A stretch of 64,000 nt of DNA from Gordionus sp. m RMFG-2023. Lineage: Eukaryota; Nematomorpha; Gordioida; Chordodea; Parachordodidae. Made by a program: the position numbers and the translations under genes. Below the pieces are notes generated by a model. It did no database searches and was not told where the DNA came from. It saw only the letters and a program-made list of their open reading frames with translations. How positions within the stretch are numbered: position 1 is the first letter of the stretch; the number at the start of each line of letters is the position of its first letter. Location of the stretch: contig NC_088777.1 in assembly GCF_954871325.1 (NCBI RefSeq), positions 38,603,366 through 38,667,365 of the forward strand, given 5' to 3'. This document shows, one piece after another, positions 35,701 to 50,700 of the stretch.

Positions 35701-38700
35701 TGTAAATTAAAAAAAATTGTTTAATTTAGATTCTTCCAACAATTAGAGTTATAAAGCGCTTAATAATGGAATCAGTTAATATTGTATACAATAATTCTCT
35801 CAGCAAGCAAGGCGATATAGGGGATTGTTTATTTTTTCCTCATCGTGTTTCTAATTGTTAGCATCATTAAATCAGAGTTCTGTATGTCCCGGCTCAAAAG
35901 CCACATACTTTCTGAGAGCGGTGGTAATTTGGGCAAAATATCTTCTGCCCCAACAGGATTTTTTTATTAAATCTCGAATAATTTAAATTTGTGATTTTTC
36001 CTTTATAAAAAATTATTTTTGGTCGGGCTAAATAATTAACTCTAGAGATCCCGTTCCACCACCCTTACCCAAATATGTTCACTGTTTTAAAATTTTATTG
36101 CATTTAAGCCTTAAGAATATACGAAAATTATGTTATAATAACCTTTTGATCAAAAGTATTTTCAATATGGTTTCCATACACTATCCGCTTTAAAGTCTCT
36201 TTGAAAAATATTTCATCGTATTGAACAGAACATGTTTTGAGAAAAGTTTCAACACTCTTTTGAAATTCAAATATAGTAAATTTATAGTTTTTAGTCCAAG
36301 CCTTTAAAAAATGGATTAAACTTTAATTAATTATTATTTTTATTCTTACGTTTATATAATGTGATCGCTGTAATAAAATAGCGTGCAAAAATATAATTTG
36401 TCCAATATGTAAAATAGGGTTTATATTATTATTACAGATTATTTTTTGGGTATCTTTATAATATTTAAAGAATTCTGTTAGTGCCAAAAGAGTTGTTTTG
36501 AATCCATATATTATATTTCCATAATCGTATGAATAAACAAATCTATGAAAAAATGAAAAAATATTCTTTTCAAGCTTTTTCTCGTTAATATTTGGGCTAT
36601 TATAATTAAATTCATTCTCTAATTCAACTTTCAATTCTTTTACTATCCATACTTTGAAATAAGTATCAACTGGACATTTATTTAACACCTAATTAATTTA
36701 AGAAATAAAAATTATTAATTTTAAAAAAATTACCGTTGGAATGGCTTCTAGAAATCTAGAATCTATTCCATCGAATATTTTTATTATAATCCATATATTT
36801 TGGGAAATTGATTCTTCTATAAATTTTAATATGGTATTGTTAAATTGATTTGAACCCATAGATATTTCAATGAGTGAGTTATTACTTAATTCAATACTCC
36901 TGTCAAGTAAAATATTCTCAAATACCCTAAGATGTCTCTTAAAACGTCTTAAAATGTATCTTCTAATATATATATAGTTAATGCTTTCTTCTGGTGTAAC
37001 AAAAATTAATTCAATAACTTTAGAATTATTTATAGGCACTAAAGTTATTTGGGAAATATCGTCAATCAAATCTAGTGGAGTAGGAAATTTAACTTTAAAA
37101 AATTAAAATATATTAAACCGAATTGGGTAAACAAAAAATCTTTGATTGGCCTTAAATTATAAGGATCATATAAAAATGTTATGTAACTCGTTTCTAAGTC
37201 TTTGCAAAATTCTTCTTTAATTTCTAAAATATTTTCGATTGATTTTATTTTATATTTTGACAAGATATATTTATCATTCTAAAATAAAAATTTTTTAATG
37301 AGACTTCTTTGACTAATAACCTTAAAATAATTGATTGTGTCCTTTAATTTTTCATGATGATCTTGAAATATGGGATTTATTTCATGGATATCAAATACTT
37401 TCCATATATCTTTAAGGGAATTACTTGTAGACTATTTAATTTTTTTATTGTATTTTTGTATATATACAAATAATTACTTCGTTATTATTATCAAAATAAT
37501 GGATTGTGTAATTAAAAATTATTACTAACACGGCCAATTTATGCTGATCCATTATCCCATATTCGATATTTCCATAAAAATTTTTGATTAAAGTTTTTTG
37601 CAGCATGATTATCTTTTCAAAAATAACATTTTCTATACATATTTTAATATTGGCCTGGGTAAAAATAATAAATTAAAATAATTTTACAATTTATAAATAT
37701 ATACCAAATTGAGAACAAAAAAAGATTTCATGATTATCACAAATTCACATTTCGTTATGGTGTAATTTTTGTTAAATTTGTAGAGGTTTTTTGAGATTAT
37801 GTACAAATCATACGCAAGTTCTAATATAGGCGCAATATTTATGTTAATCTTGATTTTTAACGACTCAAAAAAATATTATATAAATATTATAGTTACGTTT
37901 TTCTCCAATTCATTACACATAACTATTTTAAGTTTCGATCTCAATAAATCGATATCAGATTTAATTTCTAATAAAATATTGAAGGTAGATTCTTCTAGAT
38001 TTTCACAAATTTCAATTTGTTTGATTTTCTTAAGAAAAAATTGAAAAATTTGTTGGAATAATTAATATAAATCATATTATCCAAATCCATTATAATATAA
38101 AAATTCGGTAACTCACTGAATCACGGGGAAATTTTTACTATTTTTTTTTTTAATTTATTTTTTTTAAATATTTTTATTTATTAAAAAATAATAAATATTA
38201 GATCGTCTGGATTTTGGTAGAAATTTTTTGATCTAATAATTCAAAGTTTCATTACTCAAAAGTTTTAAGAATTTTGCATATCTTTTTGGTTCAATTGGCA
38301 TAATTTTAAATTATAGAAATGGAAGAAAATCTTCCTCTCATTTATATATATATGAATATTCCTATTTTCGTAATATTAAAAATATGTCTAATATAAATAA
38401 ATTAATTAAATTTTTAAATGATATAAATAGAATTATTTTTGTTTTTCCTTAAAAATATATATCTATATTATCATTGTATATATATTATGTTTATTCAAAT
38501 AAATTGATTAATTATCTAGTATTTGATTTAATAGTAAATTGTAAGAATTATGAAAATTTTAACAAATAAAATACTCCGTTTTTTTAAATTCTTAAATATA
38601 CTCCGTTTGTTAAAATTTTTAAATACAGTCCTTTTTTTTAATTTTTATATATACTCCTTTTTTATTGTAAAAATACACCAAAATTAAATATGAATATACT

Positions 38701-41700
38701 CCGTTTTTATTGTAAAATTACACCAAAAAAATATCCAAATCGCAAAATCTAAAAGTCGAAAGGCTTGGTATAAAAATAACAAAGAAAATGATTAATGAGA
38801 TATTTGATTGATTTATTGCTTTTTTAGAGAAAAAATATTATAATAACATTATAATATATTAAAAATATGGAAATTTTAAGATCTTTTCAATTTTTTTATC
38901 AATTCTTTGAAATAATTTGCGGTTTTTAAAAATTAATTTTATTATATTAAGTTTTAAATTAATATTTTTTAATTAAATTAATATTTGTTTATGATTTTAT
39001 ATATTAAGTAAGTATAAATATATTGTAATAACTTGATAAAGAAGTAAATGAGAAACATAAATTTTTTAAGGTATTTTTAATATGAGAAAGCATTTAAGAG
39101 GGGAAAGGCTAACATCTTAAACGTAATTTTGAATATTTATATCATTGAACTCAGAATTTAATTCTCTATCCAAAACCGCTTAGATGGATTTTTTTACATT
39201 TCCGGTTCACAAAATAAATTTTTAGTCGCGAAAGACATTTATAGGGGAAAGGCTAACATCTTAAACGTAATTTTGAATTTATATCATTGAACTCAGAATT
39301 TAATAATACATTTAAGCGGGTTTGGATAGAGAATTAAATTCTGAGTTCAATGATATAAATATATTTAAAATTACGTTTAAGATGTTAGCCTTTCCCCTAT
39401 AAATGTCTTTCGCGGCAAAAATTTTATTTTGTGAACCGGAAACGTAAAAAAATACATCTAAGCGGTTTTGGATAAAGAATTAAATTTTGAGTTCAATGAT
39501 ATAAATATATTCAAAATTACGTTGAAGATGTTAGCCTTTCCCCGTCAAAAGTCTTTCGCGACAAAAAATTTATTTTGTGAACCGGAAACGTAAAAAATAT
39601 ATCTAAGCGGTTTTGGATAGAGAATTAAATTCTGAGTTCAATGATATAAATATATTCAAAATTACGTTTAAGATGTTAGCCTCCCCTATAAATGTCTTTC
39701 GCGACAAAAAATTTATTTTGTGAACCGGAAACGTAAAAAAATACAACTAAGCGGTTTTGGATAGAGAATTAAATTCTGAGTTCAATGATATAAATATATT
39801 CAAAATTACGTTTAAGATGTTAGCCCTTCCCCTCTTAAATGCTTTCTCAAATTAAAAATACCTTTAAAAATTTATGTTTCTCATTTACTTCTTTATCAAG
39901 TAATTACAATATATTTATACTTACTTAATATATAAAATCATAACCAAATATTAATTTAATTAAAAAATATTAATTTAAAAATTAATATAATAAAATTAAT
40001 TTTTACAAACCGCAAATTATTTTAAAGAATTAATAAAAAAATTGAAAAGATCTTAAAATTTCCATATTTTTAATATATTATAATGTAATGTTATTATAAT
40101 ATTTTTTCTCTAAAAAAGCAATAAATCAATCAAATATCTCATTAATCATTTTCTTTGTTATTTTTATTTTCAATATTATTTTTTAGCCTTTCGTATTACC
40201 AAGACTTTCGACTTATAGACCTACCCTATCCAAACGATCTTATATTTATTATTTTTTATAAAAAAAATTTGTTTTTTAATATTTAAAAAAATATTATAAA
40301 AAAATAAATATTAAAAAAAAAATAAAAAAAATAATATTAAAAATTTCCCCGTGATTCAGTGAAGGAATACAATAAATAATGTAATAAAATAAAATGTATA
40401 CATATAATAACAATGCCTGAAACAAATGTAAATAGCGGGTCTAAAATTCATTGGTAAAGGCGATTATTATTCAATTTAGGAAATTAAGGAGACTTTTTTT
40501 TCACTAAATTTAAGGCCCACATTTATTAAAAATGTAGGTAGAAGGGGGAGGGGGTATTTAGTTCAGAAATCTACAATAGGCAGGCAGGATTTATGTAGTG
40601 GATACAGTTTGGGAAATACAATTAAAATCTTTTTTAAATAAATATTATGATGCTTAGCCTCCTTCCTAAAATCTTTATAATCAGTTCTTTTATAAAATCT
40701 CATCATAATAATTAACAAGATAGAAATGATGTGTTCAATACCAAATTTTAATAATGTTTCTTGTTTACTTCTCTTTTTCAATATTAGCCATACTTATAGT
40801 CTTGAATTTATTCTTTTTTAAACTCAATGTAAAAAATTAATATTATATTTTTTCCCCACTTTTTTTCAAGGAGCTGGGAAAAATTATTCTATGGAATCTT
40901 CTCTTTTTTTTACAGCAGGAACTATCGCTATTATCAATTTCAATCATGCGTCTTTGAATTTTAAAATTTTAAAGGGTATTAAAATTTAGAAATAAGCAAA
41001 ATCTGCGTTTTTTGTTTAATAATGCTAATAAATGTTTTAGCAAAGTTAAACTTTTTTAAAATATACTTAGATGATGTTCAAGAATAAACAAATTTATAGG
41101 GCGATAAACATTCCTTTGCCCCTCTCCCTAAGGCTAATATTTGAAAATATCTTAGCTTATTCTCTTGCATCAAATAGATTTCATATTTGTTATCATCATC
41201 GATTTATCATTATTTTATTCAAAAATAATTGAATTCAATTAGTATTTTAAATTATATTAATTAAAAATAACGTTGTCACATGAATTATAAAAAGAATATA
41301 TCTTACATCATATTATTTAAATATCGGAAATTTAATTTTAAAAATAAAGAGTTAAAACTAGCTTTAATCAATTACCAATGGTGTATTCAGCATTTGAAAT
41401 TTAAATTTTTTGACAAGAGTTTTATATGATGATATTTAAGTCATATAATTAGTGTATGGATATAAAATAATTAAATCTAAAAAAACTTCAAGAAATTGGT
41501 TTTTAGATTGATTGATTTGATTTTTTATCAAAATGTCTATATTCTCATCTTGCGCAAATTCGTTTCCCCCAAGATTTTCAGAGCTTTGATGTATTGACTT
41601 TTAAGTGATAGAAATAAAACAGTATAGATTATTTTCGTTAATCATCATATTATTCTTTAATTATTTATTAATATTATTATAACATTTAAAATATCTAATT

Positions 41701-44700
41701 AAAATATTTAGAAAATACATAATTATAAACTATATAAATACTGAGAAGAAAAAATGTACAATAGTTAATTGGGTCCCCAAGAGCACCTGGTCTTTAAGAC
41801 AACTTCAAATCCCAAAGGTATAAATTATTTATTTACTCTATTAATTAATTTCTTATTTATTTCTTATAATCTGTATATATTTATTAATAAACTAATATTA
41901 ATCTAATAATAGATGGTTTAAATCTTTTAATTTTTATCAATAATTAATTAGAATAATTAAAAAAAGTTAGATATTCGACCCGCCAAAAAATTAAAGGTTC
42001 ATTATAATCAGCTGAATCTCCACAATATTATTTATAATTTGAATGTTTGGTTAACAAATATTTATTATATAATAAATTCTTAAATTTATAAAATTAAAAT
42101 CATATTTTAATGTTTCTGAAATAATATAATACAATCAGTTATTTTGTCTTCTTACCTTGGGTAATGATATTCTTATTTTGGATCTTTGTTTACCTAATTA
42201 CAAAACAATGAACATTTAAAAAAAATAAATATGCCACCTTGCGAAATAAATATTATCGAGTTCCTATTTTCTTTATATTATAAATAACCAATATAGTTAT
42301 TTATTTATATTACTCTTTTTGGTTGAATTTTTAAGTTAAAATGAAAAAGGTTATGAATAATTGATGGTACAAAAACAGAATAAGTTAAGAATTAAAATAG
42401 ATAGAGGGTTTATACTGGGTGATAATATTATAGATTAAGTTTACAAAAATAAATAGAAAATAATTACTGGTATTAGTTAGCTGAGGCTAGTTATACGGGG
42501 CTAGTTCCCAATAGTTATTAAATATACTCGTCAGTAATTTAATTTTTATTATTTGTTGAATTATTTATAATAATTAATAAAGCATATAAATAAATAATAC
42601 CTCCAACATTTGCAATTTGCCTAGGGCATTTTCAGTTTAGTCAAACTTAGTAATGTATATAGAAATTTAAAAGTATCAAAAATGAAAGTAAAAAATATAT
42701 GAAACTTGTAAAGATATCATAGGCAAATAATAGATTATTAAAAAGCTTATTGAAAATATTTTTTTGTTATATGTAGTCCATTTAAAGTTACATTTTGAAA
42801 CAAATAATATTTAAGCTATTAAAATCACATCAAATTTACGCGAATTATACGCAACACGAAAACGAAACAATCGGCAGAAATTATTTTATATTATTTGTTT
42901 TAATATATTATTTTAAAACATTTAATTTATATATTTAACCTGAAAAACGATAATATTATAATGAGCGAAAAAAATGAGGGAAATCAAGAAGATTGTAACA
43001 TTGGACAAGATCAAAATAAATATAATAAGCTTTAAAATAATTGATAATATAATAACCCTAACAAGATGCCACTTATATCTATATATTAAATAAAGTTTAG
43101 TAATCATCTCTATTTCCTTAAATGTATTACTACTTCCTTATAATTAAATTGCAATTAACATTCAAATTAATCAAGGTATCAATATTTATGCCAATTATAT
43201 AAAATTTACCCTATTTAAAAGATGTTGAAGTGAAAAAGGAGTTATGTTATCTTTAACAAAGATCATATATGATTCTAGATATTTTGGGACTTCGATCTCT
43301 TGATTAGTCAAAATAACAATGTTAAAATATTTAAAATCTGATAGTGATTGATTGCTTAACATATCAATAGGTAGATTATCTAAAACGAAATTGGCATAAA
43401 AATGGTAAAAACTTCATTAAACTTTTATTTTGAAAACATAATATAAGCATATCAATTAGCCAAGGAGTCAATTCATGAACATTATATAATATTAATACAC
43501 GATTATTATTTTTGATGATTTCAAAAGTTCTTTCTAAATCAGGTTCCTAGAGAAAATATTTTTTAAATATTTTGATATTGAGTATAATAAACTTAACTTT
43601 GAAATTCATCAATTGAAATTCTGACAATGTCGAGTTTTTATAATAATTTAACCACAATTCATTGTCATCCATAATCGCTAATAGGAATGGCGACTATTAT
43701 AAATAAAATATAAATTGAAAAGTTATAAATTTTAAATGAAAAAAATCGGCATTAAACACATATCATTCAAGGTAGAGAAGTAATATCGAATTATACAAAT
43801 ACTCACTCTCTTACGGCTACTGACTCCCTTTTGGACTCCATTCATCAAATGAAAATTAAACAAATGTAACAAATTATCCCTCTCACCGATCTTATGTTTT
43901 TGTAATTACCAACCTAAGCAATTTAAGTCCTTATTTTTTTATAATTTTCTTACTATCATAAAATTAAATATTATTTTATTTTATTTATATAATTATACTT
44001 GTTGAACTAATAGCATTTTATATACGTTAGAGACATCTTCAGTTAATAAACTAACTAAGCTTTTATTATTATCATCTAAATCAAGGACATCGCAAATATT
44101 TATAATTTCTCTGTTCTCGTGTGAGAAATCTTAAAACATTTGTTTATAAATTGATAGATTTAAATACTTTGAATCCAATTAAATTGAGAGACCAAACAAT
44201 CATTTCTTTCAGGGATATCATTAATAAAAGTCACATAGGTGGTAATGATAAGGATATTTTTGATTATTGACTCTGTTACGAGGTTCTCATTTTTATTCTA
44301 AATATTTTTATTGGTAATAAATGTAAATTGTTGGCAATAAAAGTTGTAACCCTATAATATTTTACTGGGGGGGCAGCCCTTCTGGATAGACTTGGCGGAA
44401 TAAGAGAGGAATATTTGTTGTATCCCTTTAGTTACTCATAGGTTTAGAATTGCAACAAAGCAGTAAGTTATATAAAGATTGGATAAGATGTAAAATATTT
44501 TATATTTTATTATTTTTAGTGTTATCATTACTAGCTGCTTTTATTAAAGCAACATGTTACTCTTTACTTTTTAAATAAAGCAACATGTTGATAGTTACTT
44601 TCAAAATAAAATATTAAGCATTTTATATAAAAATTTAGAAAACAATTGTATTATAATCTATTCTGTAGCCATTTATTTAAATTAACCTTTAATAAGAAAT

Positions 44701-47700
44701 TATAATATATAATAATATGTAAATGATATTTATTTTTAAAGAATTTTATTAATTTGTCATCATAATATCTTCAATGACATAAAAAAAAATATTTTTTAAT
44801 TATGGTTATCTGTATTATTAGGAGTTGATTGTTCAAAAGTATTTTTGGTCGCTTACAAAATGGACTTAATTTCCTCTATCTTTATTGGTCCAAAATAAAT
44901 TATATAGTGAAGCCATGACTTAAATTCGGAATCTGAGGCTATTATTGACTTTCATATATCGATATAAAAAGCATATTTTCATATAATAAAAGATAGTGAT
45001 AAAAAATAAGGTTGTAAATTTTTACAATTATAAAGAAAATAAACTTTGTTAGTTTGAAAACTAGGCATAATATTTAATAAAATTTTATAAATCATCTTCT
45101 AATAATTTTTTATTTCTTTATTTAAAAAATAATAAAAGAAACGAATGAAAAACGTTACTCTCAAAAAGGTAAGTGATTTTAACTTTAAAGTTATCAATAA
45201 ACTATTTTAACCTGTTAAAAATTTATATTATATCTTCATTTTGTCAATCCCTACTAATGCTTATTCAATTTTACTAATCATGAGATTTTTGTGTTGTTAG
45301 CTTTTTCTATAAGTGCTAATAAAATTTTTTATTCTAATCTAAACATCAGGGGCGGACTGGCCATAAGACCAAGTGGGCATTTAGCTCATGAGGCCGCGAG
45401 AAAATGTTGGTATTTGAGGCCGATGAGTAAAAAAAATGAAAAAAAGAGACCGATCAGAAAATAAAGTTTCTCTTATCATATTCATATATTTTAAATTTTA
45501 AAAGTTATCATATTTCCTTTTTTAGCAACTCGAATATCATATCTATATATTTTTTGAAGATTATCATTTAGATATCGTTATTTTATGGTTTTTTTCAAAA
45601 AAGAAATGTGTGTACGTTTAAATGAAAATCAAGTTTTGATTGATTTATATTTTTATGCATGATTTCAATTAATTTTGATATAATAATTGCAATAATATCT
45701 ATGTAACAATAAGGATTTTTGAGATAATCCAGTTGTGTTAGGTAAAATCCTACATAAGATCAGACCACAATGAAACACCTATCAATTTTTAAGTTGAAAA
45801 TTTAGATCATGGGAATTTCTTTGAGATGATACAAATCATATCAAAAAATAAAAAAAACACTTGTAGAAAAGGCTATTTTCAGGTGCTAAAGTAGAAAAGG
45901 AAACCTGAAACTTTCTGATATATTAAAATCGAAGGGAAGAAGTTCTCTAATAATTTTATAGACAGCGGATAATATGTAAAAAATTTTAGTGAAAGAAGAG
46001 CTTATAACGAATGTCAATATTTGTATCCGAAGAATTTTGATAAAAAAAATATCTAAGGTATTTTTGGCCTTGAAGAAAGTTTGACAATTAGAAAATGTAT
46101 TAGTGACAAATTACCACATTTGCTCATATTTACAAAGATTTAATATATGTATCTAAGAATTTTGATGCTATTGCACACATCCAAAGTTGATATAACTTAA
46201 TAAAAGTTAACGGTTAGTTATAAAATATAACGGCTGAGTTACTATCGTCAATTCAAAAAAAGCTAACGATTATGCTATCTTTATTTAGAACATGAAGTTA
46301 TAAAAAAGTTATCGTTATATAATTAAAAATAAGAATAAATGAAAATAGAAAAATACAATTAAGAATTTTATTCATTTATGATATTTATGCTATATATTTA
46401 TTTCAAATGATGTATCGAGTTATAGGATCTTTCAATTTATCTTTGTACTACAAACTGTGCAAATAAAAAAAAGGATTTTTTACCGGTTCTATCTTGTAAA
46501 TCAATATAATTTTATAATAAAAAAAAGTGATAAAGTTTTATTTGTAACTTTAAATAATCTGTTTTCACAATCTATAGTACAAAATTCGTTCTTACCAAAA
46601 TACTATCATAATACTCCTATGCTGAAGTAATTACTTTTTTAATGGCTAAAAAAACAATATATAACTAAATTCCACAATGAAAGATTTGAAATTGAAGAAA
46701 TCCTATGTTCTAATGGATTCCCTTGTTTTCTGTTAACCAATACAATCAGACATTCCATTTAAACGGTATTATATATATTTATATTAAAAAAAATTAACTT
46801 TGTTTAAACAAATCGTAAAAATGTTTAAAAAATAAGGAAAGGCAAACATTACTTTAAGTTCCACAGACAAATATAATGGTTACAGAACCTCTTCATTATA
46901 TTTTCAAAATGAGAGATATGTTATGAAACGTAACGCTATTTGTAACTTTCTGTCCACAACTGCATACATCAATCTATTTTTAACCAACATAGTAAATTGT
47001 GAAGCATCTAGAAAATTTAGAAATAATAGGCTGAGGGCAAATATGAAACACTATTAATTTGAAGCATTTTATTGATGCTCAGTGAAAAAGAATTGTTGTC
47101 ATAAATAAAATGCGGATATTTGTTTATTTGGGCCAAAGTTTAGCTTAAAAATTATATAATATTCATTTAATCCATAATTAAAATTATATTTGCAATATTC
47201 CTGATATATGCCATCAATGTGTTTTTCCATCAAAGTGTCATTTTTTAAACTTTAAATTATTTTTTAAGCACGTTTTGTTAAATTTAAAAATTGGATTTTA
47301 CCAGGAATATATTCCAACATGTTTAAAATATCTACTTTATAAATTGTAGAAGTTTTCCGTTAAACTTTGAGTCATTTTAAATTTATATAAAAAATCTATG
47401 GAAAAATTAATTTAAATTTAATTAAATTCAAAAGTTCATAGCAAATTTGTCTGAAATTCATAGGTTAGGTATCTAAACATGATGGAATACATTTTCGGTA
47501 ATTCAAAAAAGCACTCAAAAAAATGATTTAAACTTAATACAGTGTTGTGATGATTTAATGTAACATAATGAGGATTTAATTTAAACACATGCATATATAA
47601 TTAAATTATTTCTTTTGTTGTAAATTTGTAAAGATCATAATTATATATGCATGTGTTTAAATTAAATCGTTAATATGCAGAGTTGGGCAGGTCCTCCGGA

Positions 47701-50700
47701 AAAAGAATCTAGATACAGATACAGATTCTTTATAAAAAAATGAATCTTAGATACAGATACTAGTATCTTGTTCAAAATATCAAAAAGATACAAGATAAAA
47801 GATACTTGTATCTTTTACTAAATTAGAGTATCTTAAATACAAGATACTTTCAAATTATCATTACCAATTAAATTAGAATAGTTTATAAAATACAATTTTT
47901 ATTAGTTATTTGTGAAGAACATAGTATTACACATATAATAATGAATATTTGCAATAATTAATAAAATATTTATTGATGAATTAATTATAATAACCAGGGA
48001 TTTTAAAATTAATTTTTGTCCATTAATAGCTTAAACAGGGAAGGGAGAGTAATATATTTAATGGGATTTGAAAATGTGCAAATAAGAAAAAAAATTAAAT
48101 CAAATGATTTATTAGAATTTGCAGGTTATTTTTTGTGTTGTTTTAAATATAGCTTATATTCGGAGTATATGGCTAAATGGCATCTCTAAAAAAAATAATA
48201 CTAGTTTTATTTTATTCATTATCTTTAATAAGTATTTATCATTACTTGTTTGTGATATTTATGTATTTTTTAAATTAGTTTTATTTTCTAGTATGACTTA
48301 TTAATTCTTGCATTTGTAATATCATATATATATAAATATCATTTAAATCTCTTTTCTAATTTTTTTAATATATTTCTTGCAAAATCATTAATTATATATA
48401 AAAAATATGAAAATAATGTACAACAATATATTATTTAATTATTAAATATATAAAGAAATTTTTTAATGCATTTTAAATTGATTAAATTTTGTAGATAAAT
48501 ACTGTAATATAATTTTACTTATATCATAAATAAATAAAAGTAACTAATAAAATTAAATTCTACCTTATTATAATTATTTTATTAAGAGCCTTTTAAAATT
48601 ATCTAATGTTATATATCAATTATAGCTTAAATATTTCCTCTAATAAGAACTTGCTAAAATAATTAAATATAAAATATATTAGGGATGTGCCGATATTTTT
48701 TATCGAACCGATATTTCACCCATTTTAAAATATCAATTATCGGTCAATATTATAAAATTTGATTCGATATAAAAATGGCTTCTTTAACAAAAATAAAATG
48801 TTATAAAATTTAAAAAAATAGTTTTATCTAAAATCATTTATTTTTATAAATAAAATCGAAATCCATTTTTATGTATATTTTTTTAATAATAATATTTAAT
48901 TAATAAACATTCTACCATATTGTTATTTTTTTGCGCATTCTGTTTATAAAAGTATGCGATAATCTCTTCAGAATCTGTTTTTAGTGAAGCTGGTGATATT
49001 GGCAGTTAATATCGCCGCAAGCTGACCTCTGATAAATTGGAAATATTGGTATTACTAAAAAGAAATCTTCGCTATATTAATGTTAAATATTATTTTAAAT
49101 ATTTATTTCAAATTTCATAATATAATTGTTTAATTAATATGTATATAGATTAATGTTATTACTTGTTATATAAAAGTGATTTAACAATAAAAATATTTTA
49201 TATACTTTTAGAATTGCAATTGAATTGAATATAAACTATAACTGATCGTTATAATATATTTAAATGACATAAGTTATGGTATAGTTAAATTATAGTTGTT
49301 ATACTAATAAAAAGTATATTAAAAATTAAACCCATTGGTATCTTTACAGAATACAAAATTAGATATGATATCGGATCAGTAATCGGGATATCAATTGAAT
49401 ATCGGATCGGATTGACCTCTAAAAAGTGGTATCGGTATACCTCTAAAAATTATATATCCTTAAATTTTAATTTGATAATCAACCATCTTCTATAAAAAAA
49501 TTTAATAACAATAAGAGGGACTTAAGTATAGGTATTATTATGTTAATAATTATAAAATAAAAATGTATAATATACTTTAATATGTTTAACAAAGTTTGTA
49601 GAGGAGTTTGTTCAACCTTTATTAACATTTTTACTTGTGTAATTTTGACATTCGGCTTGTACCTTGTCCTTTTTCACATAAATTACTTTATAAAATTTTC
49701 CATCTAGAATTTTAAGATCAGGAGAACCTATCTCCATAATTTCATCTTCACTACTATAAATGTTAAACATTCTACAAATTAAAAAATATTACATATAAAA
49801 TATAACCTTTACTTATTTAGTTTTGGTGTTGTTATTTTTAATCTATCTATCTTTGTGATCTGTAAAATTTCCAACTAATTTTGGTTATCAATATATTTAA
49901 ATAGCAGAAAATAATACAAGATTTCACGAAGAAAATAAAGTTAGATTGTGTGATATGTAAATGTTTTAAATATGAATATTAAAAAGAATCTGTATCTGTA
50001 TCTTTTTAAAGAAAATGAAAAAGATACAAGATTCTTTTCAAAATAAAGGATCTTAGATACAGATACTAGTATCTTATTAAAAATGTCAATAAGATACTAA
50101 TGTACAAGATACAAAAGGATCTTGTATCTTATATCTTAGATACAAGTATTCGCGGTACTGCCCAACTCTGTTAATATGTTACATTAAATCATCACAACAC
50201 TCTAAAAATAACACATTACTAGAAAAAACACATATGTTAACATACACAATAAGTTTTATAATCGGTGCAATATGATGTATTGTATTTTTTTATAATGCAA
50301 TAAGTAATAATTTTATATGTGCAATTAATATTATTTTATATGTGCAATTCTTAAAATAAAATATGGTATGGGGGCGAAGGCCCATAAAAATGAGATGCTA
50401 GAAAACATTTACCCACGAGGCCACGGCATCACTAGTCCGCCCCTGCTGAACATTCTTCTTTAAAACTTATTAAGGTAAATAACAAAATATATAAGAGAGA
50501 TTGAAAGTATTATTATTATTATAGATAATGGTAAAAGAAGCCGAAGTAAAGTAATATTGGGAGAAACCATCGCAACCCATAAAATTTAAATTATTGGATT
50601 ATTTGTAAAGAAAGCCACTAATCAATTAAATGGGAAAGATCACGAAGTAATAAATTTAAACCGTTGAGTGCGAGAACCGAATTTAATAAGTGGCTTGAAT

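Larger units (their letters stand above)
47541..50201. mobile_element. Palindromic MITE, second layer, split by a hAT element
   Basis: Without the inner insertion this is a near-perfect hairpin. The arm beginning AGTGTTGTGATGATTTAATG at 47541 pairs with the arm ending ATCACAACACT at 50201. Within it, 47574-47603 and 47638-47667 are perfect 30-bp inverted copies. The inner hAT element (47678-50170) cut the right arm, and the left arm supplies the uninterrupted reference. Confidence 0.75.
45347..50445. mobile_element. hAT element, outermost layer of a nested stack
   Basis: Left end CAGGGGCGGACTGGCC and right end (read inward) CAGGGGCGGACTAGTG. Flanking 8-mers CTAAACAT (45339-45346) and CTGAACAT (50446-50453) differ at one base, as expected of an old 8-bp hAT duplication. 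About 45800-46100 on the plus strand contains a decayed stretch ([13 protein letters not shown]) faintly like TTF-type hAT transposases. The element lies in the dynein intron between coiled coil 2 and AAA5. Confidence 0.82.

Noticed and set aside
42922-43107. Candidate missing dynein linker exon just downstream of AAA5
   Set aside because: The translation is a hydrophobic AT-rich run without match to the linker, and no acceptor/donor pair keeps the needed phase.
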